NCBI RefSeq assembly: GCF_001522545.3
Contig: NC_031779.1
Coordinates: forward strand, 3,086,763-3,150,762
Length of the DNA stretch: 64,000 nt
Source of the DNA: Parus major
Taxonomy: Eukaryota > Chordata > Aves > Passeriformes > Paridae
Direction of reading: 5' to 3'
Each line of letters starts with the position of its first letter. Positions within the stretch are counted from its first letter, which is position 1. The position numbers and the translations under genes were made by a program. Shown piece after piece: positions 28,301 through 37,300 of this stretch. The notes beneath the pieces are model-generated. The model was not told where the DNA came from, ran no database searches, and saw only the letters and a program-made list of their open reading frames with translations.

Positions 28301-28746
28301 TTACAAACTAAAATTAAAGAAATTCCTTAATTGGATTATAGTATGGGTCCTTCAGGGATGGCACCACACCAGGCAACCACACTCAGTATCTGTTGTATCC
28401 AAAAAAGCTAAGAAATATTTACTGTATTTTTCTCCACTGCTCAGATGAGTTGTAGGAGAAAAATCCCTTACCAAGCCTAAAGCCAGTTTATTCCCTGAAC
28501 CTTGAGATCTCTTTTCTTTTGATAAACAAAAACTCAGCATTAACAAGAAGAAGACCAAAAGAATATGACAAATTTCTAATATCTTTAATTGGCTTTTTCT
28601 TCCAGGTCATTGAAGATTGGAAGTATGTTGCCATGGTAGTGGACAGGCTGTTTCTCTGGATATTTGTCCTTGTTTGTGTCCTGGGGACTGTTGGATTATT
28701 TCTGCAACCACTTTTTCAAAACCACACTGCTGCCATAAACCCTTAG
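16254..28746 (+). CDS. CHRNB4: Neuronal nicotinic acetylcholine receptor subunit beta-4 (six coding exons)
   Basis: Splicing 16254-16308, 20929-21074, 22842-22886, 23012-23121, 25577-26549 and 28606-28746 gives a 489-aa protein, close to the roughly 498-aa mammalian beta4. The start is ATG 16254 in a strong context (GCCATGG); an in-frame ATG lies three codons on. A signal peptide of about 22 residues precedes the ligand-binding domain. The 13-residue Cys-loop runs Cys152-Cys166, and the loop D Trp79 needed on the complementary face is present. Loop C has no vicinal Cys pair, which makes this a beta subunit. M1-M3 follow in exon 5 (M2 starts at [16 protein letters not shown]), then a variable cytoplasmic loop, with M4 in exon 6. 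The extracellular and membrane parts follow mammalian beta4 almost residue for residue, while the M3-M4 loop differs strongly. It forms acetylcholine-gated cation channels with alpha3, with or without alpha5, in autonomic ganglia and medial habenula, and lies in tandem with CHRNA3. Confidence 0.95.
16309..20928 (+). other. CHRNB4: CHRNB4 intron 1
   Basis: This 4.6-kb intron runs from GTAAGT to a TTTACAG acceptor. It is AT-rich with only short chance frames. No repeat family or regulatory element could be named with confidence. Confidence 0.8.
20929..21074 (+). CDS. CHRNB4: CHRNB4 exon 2
   Basis: The 146-nt exon encodes the N-terminal helix and first beta strands (start of the mature chain [20 protein letters not shown]). 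It ends ISV at phase 0 before GTAAGT. Confidence 0.93.
21075..22841 (+). other. CHRNB4: CHRNB4 intron 2
   Basis: This 1.8-kb intron contains a TA-rich, partly (TA)n/(CA)n stretch around 21975-22020 and a short G-rich run near 22556. A 146-aa frame at 22201-22641 has no recognisable domain and is taken as chance. Confidence 0.8.
22842..22886 (+). CDS. CHRNB4: CHRNB4 exon 3
   Basis: This is the 45-nt exon typical of the nicotinic receptor family. It encodes [15 protein letters not shown], including loop D Trp79 of the complementary binding face. AG acceptor and GTAACA donor; phase 0 on both sides. Confidence 0.95.
23012..23121 (+). CDS. CHRNB4: CHRNB4 exon 4
   Basis: This is the family-typical 110-nt exon, covering EWIDYRLAW through the loop A region [10 protein letters not shown]. 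It ends at phase 2 before GTAAGT and is separated from exon 3 by a 125-bp intron. Confidence 0.95.
23122..25576 (+). other. CHRNB4: CHRNB4 intron 4
   Basis: This 2.5-kb intron is AT-rich. Frames at 23227-23634 and 25300-25623 have no recognisable domains and were not called. It ends in a pyrimidine-rich tract and CGTTAG. Confidence 0.8.
25577..26549 (+). CDS. CHRNB4: CHRNB4 exon 5
   Basis: The 973-nt exon encodes the Cys-loop, loops B, C and F, M1-M3 and most of the cytoplasmic loop. The loop C region reads [16 protein letters not shown] without adjacent cysteines. It ends DNDQS at phase 0 before GTAAGT. Without splicing, the frame would continue 49 codons into the intron and stop at 26699. 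Confidence 0.96.
26645..26701. repeat. 29-bp tandem duplication in CHRNB4 intron 5
   Basis: Two identical copies of a 28-bp sequence (26645-26672 and 26674-26701) occur with a 29-bp period. They lie about 100 bases past the exon 5 donor. The unit contains GATTTTAGAGAGATTCTAGA. Confidence 0.9.
27188..27209. repeat. (GCT)n / (CTG)n trinucleotide repeat
   Basis: About seven uninterrupted GCT triplets lie in CHRNB4 intron 5. The tract is short and far below lengths usually linked to instability. Confidence 0.9.
28606..28746 (+). CDS. CHRNB4: CHRNB4 exon 6 (terminal coding exon)
   Basis: It encodes the amphipathic pre-M4 segment [14 protein letters not shown], transmembrane helix M4 and a short extracellular tail, ending with a TAG stop. 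The beta4-type [12 protein letters not shown] pattern is visible at the end of M4. Confidence 0.95.
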   Translation, partial: VIEDWKYVAMVVDRLFLWIFVLVCVLGTVGLFLQPLFQNHTAAINP

Positions 28747-29335
28747 CTCTTATTTAAAATGGTCAATACTTACACAGACATTTGGTCTCATTCTGCTCTC
28801 AGTTCCCTTTTGTTAACTCCACAGAGATGCCAAGTGAGCTGCACTTACATCCCTTAGAATAGGGAAAAGAAAAGTAGAACTTGACTTACTGGGATAGGAA
28901 AGAAAAGAAAACAAAGAGAAAACTATTTTTTTTCCAGTGAGTCCAGTACTTCTGGTGATATCTTGCCCTTTTTTCAATTATTTGAAATCTGAATATTACA
29001 CTGAAAAATTTTTACTGTACAAGATGTCATCCTGGCATCATCATCATCATTATAATATTATTATTAGGTATTTTAAATATATTGCCTTAGGAAGGATATT
29101 TTCTTTCCTTAGAATACTGCAATTTCCCTATTACAAAGAAGGTACTGCTGTGAAATTTATTTCCTTCAAATGCATCAAAACTATTTGTGTCTGATTTATA
29201 AAGATTTTGCAAGTGGGTTTGATACTTAAATCTGAACTGAGAAACAGAAACACTTCTGAGGTAACCACTGAAAGGTTTCTCACTTGCCATCTCTGGTAGC
29301 TGATGGATCAACAAAGGCCAAATTAATGTATGATA

Positions 29336-29380
29336 AATAAACATGTATAATACTCTGTTTGATGATGAAATAAAAATAAA
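29336..29380 (+). terminator. CHRNB4: Candidate CHRNB4 polyadenylation signals
   Basis: Three AATAAA hexamers cluster about 590-630 bases past the CHRNB4 stop. This is a plausible 3' UTR end, but the local DNA is A-rich, so chance matches are likely. No transcript evidence is available. Confidence 0.35.
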
Positions 29381-29647
29381 ACATAAAATTTTCCTTTATA
29401 TACCTTTAGTCCACAAATTTCCTGCAAGTTTACCAGCTCATGTATCTGGGGCACAAACACACTTTAATGAGTCTAAGGCTATGCACACTAATCCCATATC
29501 ATGCACAGGAAAGCAACAGGAGAATACAGTGGTGAAAGGCAGCAAGAATGAGAGGACACCTGGGAACACACAGATCTGTGTGTGTTTTTCTGGGGAGATT
29601 TTAATGTGGATTTAAGTATAACCCTCAACAAATCATCTAGGGAAGCA

Positions 29648-29730
29648 CATAGAATCTTAGAATCTTTGGCAAAGGAAAGATCAAGACCCTAGACCTGCAT
29701 CACAGGACAATACCACCACAGTTTGTTCCA
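29648..29730. mobile_element. Possible degraded CR1 LINE 3'-end fragment
   Basis: The stretch starts ATAGAATCTTAGAATCTTTG and continues in a pattern resembling the reverse complement of avian CR1 3' ends (AGAATCATAGAATC, then a GATCAAG(T)CC-like segment). It is diverged and short, so the call is tentative. Confidence 0.35.
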
Positions 29731-32700
29731 GGTAACCTGTAAAAAAAGAGAAGTGGGCTCTTGCACTTTTCTAGTTAAACAAATATCAGTTTTTCCTTGG
29801 GATGCTGTGACGACACACAACAATTGTATCACCATTGGTAAGTACAACTAATGCCTGGTGAACAAACTTGAAATCCACTATTACTTGCGAAGGAGATTTG
29901 AGGCTCACCTCTCCCAGAGGGATTAGCTGACACCTAAACCTGTGTTGTTCAACAAGCCACAGCAGAAGACAGTTCCACCTCTACTTAGCTTCACCAAGAC
30001 CAAGCTAAGTTTCTGCCCAGATTGCCATTCCCAGGCAGCCCCAGGTAAGCACATAGATTTAGCTGTGCCAAGACAGCTTCATCCACACCTTTGCAGTTGT
30101 TCAGAGAGCTGCAGGACTTCTTCACTTGCTCCCAGCCTGTGGCTGAACTCCCCTGCACCAGTGGCACACACCCCCATCCCTGAGGCCTGGGAGGGCTCCC
30201 CAGGGAGCATTTCAGCAGGGCAGGGTGCCCAGCAGTCTGAGAAGGGGATGGGGGAAAAGTATCACAAGTGGGGTTGTGAGGCTGTCTTCAGCCCCACAGT
30301 AAGGTTCACATTGTCACTCCCCCTTCCATTCCCCTTCCCCTAAGCGCTGTAACTGTGTTCCTCATGCAGACAGGGCAAGGAGGTGAGGGGTAACTGTAGG
30401 ACTGCCTGCCCTACTGATGCAGGTACACTCTGGGTGGGATCACCATATCCTCCTCTCACAGTGTGGGCAGCCCCCGGCCATCTCCCCAAACATTAACTAT
30501 TCTGGACACTCCCATGGTGACTGGTGGGTAGTGTAAAGTTTAAATGGGTAAAAAGAGCTTTCCCTGCCTTAAATGTTACCTTCTCCTTATCAGATCCAGA
30601 GAGCAGAGCTACTCCTCAGCAGGCAACTGAAACAACAGCTGTGAGATGAGATGGGGCACAGCCAGCCCCAGGAGCAGAGGGTTGCCTTCCCCAAGCAAGG
30701 AGATGCTGCTGTATGTTAGGTTACATCCCAACCACAGGTGCACACACTGCCCCAGCTGCTGAACAGCTTTTTCTGCTTACAGATAAGGCATGGGGATGCC
30801 AGAGCAGCTGCCAGCACTGTGCAGGTAAAGGTAAAGGCCCTTTAAATGTCAAAATAAGCCTCAACAGGGAATCTGAAAGAGGCAGTGGAGACTTAAATAC
30901 TGTGAGAGCTGCTGCACACTCCTTCAGGGCATGAGGGAGAGGGACTCACCCAGCCAAGAAGCCATGGATGCAGCAAGGCAGCTGCAGCCCCCCTGACTGA
31001 TACGGGCCTGTGCAGAGCACAGACCCCTTTTCTATCATTTCCACCCAGCATCAGCAGCACTTTGGGCCCTGGCTCACTCTTACACTCATTACTCTCCTAC
31101 CCTTCTCCCTCTTATCCTCCCCCTCACTGCCTGAATGCAACTGAAATGAGGCCTCAGGTGCTTCCATCTCATGGCCTTATCTTTATGAGCAGCAAAGACT
31201 GATAATGCTTGGCTCTGTAACTGCAGCCTTCAGCTGAATTATCCTCAGCATGGACAAAAGTTTTAGAAAGGATTTGGCAGCTCAGTTAGCAGCTATCACG
31301 GAGTCCAGGCAGATGAAGGCCTCAGACTTGACAAACCCAAAAAAAGCTTTCAAGAGGCACGTTGCTTGCCCCAGGGAGATCCCTGCAGAACCAGAGCCAC
31401 TCACCCAGGAAATGGTGGGTTCTGGTGCTTTCCATGCACTGTAGCCATCTTTATTTTAAGTCGTAAGTGAAACAATATACTCTTTCCTAGTTATATTCTT
31501 GGAAACCACCCTATATCTTTAGCATTTCCAGATATAATTTAATCCATAGCAAAATTCAGAATGAAAAATTTCACCCAGAATCCTGAAATTCTGAAAAATC
31601 TGACCTCCTAAAACTGCATTTTCCTATTGGCAAATGCTATTTTTGCCTAACCCCCATCAGCTCTACCTACATAATAGCTAGAACTACTCCCAGTTTGACT
31701 TGTCAAAGAATTACAGGGTTTTCCATTTGATTTTTTGGCAAAATTTTAAAACTAGAAGACTGGAGAAAAGGAAATATCAAAAATGTCTTCTTGCTGGCAA
31801 ATACAAACAGGATAATGTCCCAGCTCATTGAACAAAATAAACTTCAACATTTCTACTTTTCAGGGGTTTTACCAAAATGCTTTCCATTAAAAAAAAAAGT
31901 GGACATTCAAAATGTATTTTAGGTTAAAATTGTTTTTCAGTGGTAGTGTGCAACCAGTCTTTGCTTCCTACCAGCGAGGAAAAACCTCTGTTTGGTTTCT
32001 CTCCATTCCCTGCCACTGCAAAACTCTTCAATCCTGAACCAATCTTGCTTTCCATCAGAACATACAGAAATTCTGACACCACCACTCACATGCACCACCT
32101 ACATCAGATGAGTTTACTGGGGACTCTTTCTGCACCCCTGCAGCCACAGCAAACTGGGAACAAGAGCAAGCAAACTGGGAACAACTGGGAGCATCAATAC
32201 CCAATACCAAAGGTGGGGAAATATTCTTTTCTTCATCACTTGAGTTAATTAGGGTTTGATCTTAACAAATCTTAACAAAGCAAAACCCCTCTAATAGCAG
32301 CAAGTTTATTAAAGAATGAAGACTGCATAGTTTGTTATTGCAGAGCTTCCTGGGTAGATCAGCTTCCCCCTACCCATACAAATTCTTCTTCTGTTTAGTT
32401 CTGCAATGCAGTCATGGTGACGTGTTCTCATCACATCGCCCTCCCCAGCCATAAAAATAATTCTACCACAATTCTGAGCTGATTTCACCAGGAGATCCAG
32501 AATGGTATGTTAGAAACAAAATATCTGTTTGCCATACAAACACCACTGAATATTTCATTAACTAGGCAAATTAAGCTAAAATACCTATATCTCTTGATGC
32601 TACGGCTCTTTGCTTCCTCTGCAGATCAATGTTTCCAAATTATTCAGGTTAAACACTGATCTTTGGGGAACACAGATTATGATCTCATCTTTGAGGTTTT

Positions 32701-34295
32701 AACTCATTTCTAGTTGGGATTAAAAAGAACAAACAAAATCCTCAGTTATAATGTTGCTCAGAGCAAGGAGACAGAAAGGGAAACCATTTAGCCTCAATGC
32801 CCTGGAAATGCAAAACCAAAAGTATCCACAAAGGGTTAAGGCAAAAGACCAGGCAGCTCACTTCTCTGGAAAAAAAAAGAAATAAAATCAAATGGACAGT
32901 GAAGCCTATTTCCTCCATGCTAATAGAATTACAGAAATTATCATAAGAGCATGTGTCTGGGACAAAGTGAATGATGCTCTGAGAGATAGGGCTAACTGGA
33001 TAAACAAGCTCAGTGCCAAGAACTGAACCCATCCAGTCTGGTGCTCTTTCTCCCACTGCTACCTCTTAACACAGCACCAGATGGGGTCATTGCTTATCCT
33101 TTCCTAAGGGCAGGCACTGAAGCACCTATTGGTGCAGCTCCTGTCCCACAGGGCTTCCTTCTCCTCGGTTCTAAAAATGAGGGTAGAATCCCATATTTTT
33201 CTCTCCCCCCTTTCTCCTTTTACATGGATGTGTGCAACAATCACTGCATGAGCCTTGCATCGCCCGGTCGTTTCAGATGGGGAGGGCAATGCAAAAGGTG
33301 ACATGTAAGTTAACAAGGAAGGTGATGGCTACCTGGGAAATGCCTCATTTTGCAAATCATGATTTTATGGCTGAACTTCAAAAAGTTCTACCTTCTTTCT
33401 AGTGTCCTTTTCCTTGAACAATAAGGTTTTGTGGGATCGAGTTGGGATCCTGTGCTGGTATTCCCCTTCTCAAATGTCATCTTTCTAATCTATAAAATAG
33501 GAATGGTCCAAAGACAGTTATTCTCAAGGGTTTGGTCAAGCTTGATTTCCATTCAAACATTCAAAGCCCCAGATTCTTGCCTGATCCCAGCTTCTTTGTT
33601 TATCACTCTGGGCTCAGATTCCACCAACAATTGTACATGCCTTTAATTACTCCTTGGGAGCAGCACATCCTTTTTACATGGTCAAGCATCCAGCACATGT
33701 TCTTGTGACATGGGACACAAGCAGGAAAAAAACCTCAACAGCATAATTGGAAATCAGGTCCCAGGATCTCAGTTCACTGCTAAAGCAGGCATCCCTAATG
33801 TTGATGTTCATTTCAGAACAATTAAATGACAAGATTTGTTTTATTAAATATATTTGTATTAATTATTGTATTAATTAAACTTCCCCTAGGAGATTGGCAT
33901 GAGCTTCTGATAGATAAGGATCCCATATAGCAGCTGGCTGGAAAACTCTTCAGCGTTGTCAGATTACCAGGCTCATTTATGTCTCATTTTACATTTACAT
34001 TTGCCCACTATCTGTGCCAGAAGACTGCTCCTTGCCTACAACAACATCTGTTTTTCCTGCACTTTATTTGCCATTTCCAAAGCTCTGACAGCCTGGGTAG
34101 CTTGAAAGGGGGCAGCACAGCAAAGCTAATGGGAGCTCAGTGCGCAGAGGCACACTCAGGGTCCTGCTGGCTGCTGCTTGCAGGCATTTCATGCATCGGA
34201 GGAGCCGAGCCCTCCCTGCTCCCTGTGCTTCTACAGTCCTGGCAGCGAAGCTCATTCTCAACAGCCCCTGTCCACAGGCAGTAATTCATAACACC

Positions 34296-34350
34296 ATGGA
34301 GAGCCTGAACACCCTCCTTCTAACTGCTGCTGCTTGTTTTCTCTGTCAAG
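34296..34350 (+). CDS. CHRNA3: CHRNA3 exon 1 (coding part)
   Basis: This 55-nt coding segment encodes a signal peptide and ends with a phase-1 GTGAGT donor, matching CHRNB4 exon 1 in length and phase. It lies 1.9 kb upstream of the CpG-rich exon 2 block. An alternative start inside that block (ATG 36179) has no signal-peptide character, so this exon is preferred. Confidence 0.8.
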
Positions 34351-37300
34351 GTGAGTGATCCTGAATTTGTTATTCTTTGGTGGTGAAGGGAGGGCTGAAA
34401 AGGGGAGCAGGAGATGGTTTTGGTGCAAATTATTTTTAGGAAGTGCAGAAGTGCGCTCCAGCCTAAGGGGCAAATGTACAGAATTGTGGTACAGCTCTTT
34501 CTATTACATAGCTTGTTGTTCATTTTGGGGGGGAGTTTATCTTTGCAAAGTAGTTAGGTAGTCCTGATTAAAGATGCCAAACAGGACACATAAAGACATT
34601 TTAACATGAAGGAAAAGCACCTCACACATAAAGGTGTGGTTTCACATATTGCAGAGAAGACAAGAAAGCGACAACATTAAAGAGCTTTAAGTATGTGCTG
34701 CAAACAGCACATATTCTCTCTGCAGATATGGAAAGCACAAAATATTTAAACAAAAAAAACACATGAGTGCACTTTTCTAGAAGCAGTGGATGCTAGATTT
34801 AATTGGAGTGCTGATGACATGTAGAAAGGCTGGCAGTTTGGGATTGACTATAATAGTTGTTAAGATCTAGATTTAAAATTATTTACCTAAAAGATTAGGG
34901 GGTATTTATTCCAGGAAATCTCAATCTAAGAGATAGAAGGTATCAAGAAATAATATAGGCAAGACTAGCCATTAAAAAGTGTTCAAGCTTTAGTTAGCAA
35001 GTTGGCTTGAATGATTTCACTAATCTGAAAACAAAATTGCACTCCAAATGAACAAGAGAAGGCACAAGGGGTAAAAATCCACCAAAAAAACCCAAAAACA
35101 AATAAAAGAGTTTTTAGCTGAATAATTTCACATGAGGGGAACCCTTGTCTTAGGGAGGTGAGGTCTCACAGATTTGAAAGTAACACCTGCCTTGTGTAGT
35201 CTATCACCTGCAGATACTTCTGCCTCCCCCCTATATCTACTAAAAAACAACTGGCAGAAAATAAACATGTAATTGCAAATATTCATCTCATATATATCTA
35301 TATTTCTTTTTCAAAGGAAATGTAGAATATTTGTTTGTGATTGAATACTTTGTGTCTTTGCCAAATTTGCATACTGCTATCCATTAATGACAAAACAGAC
35401 CTTTTCTGGTGTTTCAGTTAGAATTCATGAGGATGTGTTGTCCAGAAGAGAGTTTATAGCCCTCTAAAAATAAAAAGCCACTGGCTTCTAATGGTGTCAA
35501 GATGGTTATTGCCTAGATAGTTTGATAGTAAAATGGCAGTGTAAAATACAGGCTCTCACACCTCATCCTGAAACAGGTGAAGTACCTTGTCGTTTAAGAA
35601 TTTCAGTTTGTAGCTTTTTTTGTTTGCCACAGGGTATGATGAACTGCGCTTATGAGTGGCAAAAGGACAATAGGAATCTGTTATAAATAAAAACTACTTA
35701 GAATAATAAAGAGGTAATAAGCATATTTCTTGGAGCGTGCTTAAAAGTCTTTGAATGTAACAGTTAAGCAAATTTTAATCCTTTTAAAAATATATTTTAA
35801 GAAGCAGGCTGTTATCTTACTGTAATCGTGTAAACATGACTCAGATTTCTCATTTCCTGGGACTTCTATTGCAAGGCATTCCGACCCCTTACCAAAGGCC
35901 TGGTGTGTTGGGCTATATTTTATCTTACCTCCGCTCCACAGCCCTGTGGCCTTGACAGGTCTGAGGGACTGGGACTGTGAGGGGAAAGGGCTTTTCTTCA
36001 GTAATTCCCCGAAACTATTAACTCATTTGCAGACTTGTTAGAAAACCTCTGTCACAGCATTACCTTGCACTGCTCTCCTTCTCGCAGCCCAAGGGAATGC
36101 GCCCATGGCACAGTGCTCCCCTCTTAGGCGGGGCTGGGGTTCTGCCCAGCCCGGAGATGCTGCAGAGCAGTCGGGGCAGTGCCGGGGCTGCCCTGCCCCG
36201 CTCGGGGCTGCCCCGCCGCTCACCCCGTGCCCTCCGCAGGCTGCGGCGGCTCCGAGGCCGAGCACCGGCTTTACGTGGCCCTCTTCGAGAGCTACAACCA
36301 GTTCGTACGCCCCGTCAAGAACGTCTCGGACCCTGTCATCATCCAGTTCGAGGTGTCCATGTCGCAGCTGGTGAAGGTGGTGAGTACTGCCCCGCCGGGC
36401 ACCGCGGCAGGGCCGGCGCTTCTTCCGACACTCCTCTCTTTTCCAGGACGAAGTCAACCAGATAATGGAAACCAACTTGTGGCTGAAGCACGTAAGTAGC
36501 GCTCAGTGACAGCCGGGACAGCACTGGTTCACTTCCCCTCCGGCGTGGGAGTGTTCCCTGCTCCGCCAGGGAGACCCAGGGCGGGGGGAGCCGCCCGCCC
36601 AGCGAGGCGTCTGCGGGCTCCGGGAGCACCGGGCTTGCGGGGCCGGCGCCAGGTTCGGGTCCCTCGGGACACAGAGGCATCCCGGGACAGCAGCCCTGGA
36701 CGGGATCCCAGGGGAGCAGCCCTGGACGGGATCCCGGGAGAGCAGCCCTAGGCAGGATCCCAGGGGAGCAGCCCTGGACAGGATCCTCGGAGAGCAGCCC
36801 TAGGCGGGATCCCAGGAGAACAGCCCTGGACAGGATCCCAGGGGAGCAGCCCTGGACAGGATCCCGGGAGAGCAGCCCTAGGCAGGATCCCAGGGGAGCA
36901 GCCCTAGGCAGGATCCCAGGGGAGCAGCCCTGGGCAGGATCCCAGGGGAGCAGCCCTGGGCAGGATCCCGGGAGAACAGCCCTGGACAGGATCCCGGGAG
37001 AGCAGCCCCGGTTCCCCCCTCCTCTCCAGCAGTGCCTCCAGGGCCCATCCCCGGGGCGCTGCTGCCCCCCAGCGGCCGCCGCGCCGCCAGGCAGCCGGGG
37101 ACAGAACGGGAGTGGAGCCGCGGGGACGGAAGGGAAGGGAAGGGACAGGAGCAGAGGAAGGCAGCCACACTTACTGCAGTCGCTAAATACAAGATTTTGT
37201 TCATACAAGGGAAGCGCCTCGGCTTCCTTCTGTGTGAGGTCCCACACAGCGCCACTTGGTGCTTGTTAGCTCCCGTAAAGTGGCAACAAACCAAAAATAT

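Larger units (their letters stand above)
26550..28605 (+). other. CHRNB4: CHRNB4 intron 5
   Basis: This 2.1-kb intron begins with a 29-bp tandem duplication and carries a short GCT repeat near 27.2 kb. It is otherwise AT-rich and without gene-like content, ending in CTTCCAG. Confidence 0.85.
28747..34295. other. CHRNB4-CHRNA3 intergenic spacer (CHRNB4 3' UTR and CHRNA3 promoter side)
   Basis: This 5.5-kb spacer separates two tandem genes. AATAAA signals at 29336-29341, 29369-29374 and 29375-29380 are candidates for the CHRNB4 3' end. A possible CR1 fragment lies near 29.65 kb. In rodents the beta4 3' flank and the beta4-alpha3 spacer hold enhancers that drive both genes, so this region is the natural place for shared control elements; that role is inference here. 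The 250 bases before ATG 34296 are only moderately GC-rich and have no TATA box. Frames in the spacer (for example 29942-30343) have no recognisable domain. Confidence 0.7.
36090..37150. promoter_or_regulatory. Intragenic CpG-rich block over CHRNA3 exons 2-3
   Basis: About 1 kb of high GC with many CpGs stands out against AT-rich flanks. It covers the end of intron 1, exon 2, intron 2, exon 3 and the start of intron 3, including the minisatellite. In mammals the CpG island is at the CHRNA3 promoter and exon 1. Here it lies about 1.8 kb downstream of the called first exon, so it could mark an internal or alternative promoter; that is inference. Confidence 0.65.

Noticed and set aside
36179..36499. 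Alternative CHRNA3 start at ATG 36179 reading into exon 2
   Set aside because: The added peptide is not a signal sequence and the frame runs through the exon 2 donor into intron 2. Exon 1 at 34296 has a signal peptide and the correct phase.
36339..37247. 302-aa minus-strand ORF
   Set aside because: It is a by-product of the stop-free 26-bp minisatellite and overlaps CHRNA3 exon 3 antisense. It has no domain.
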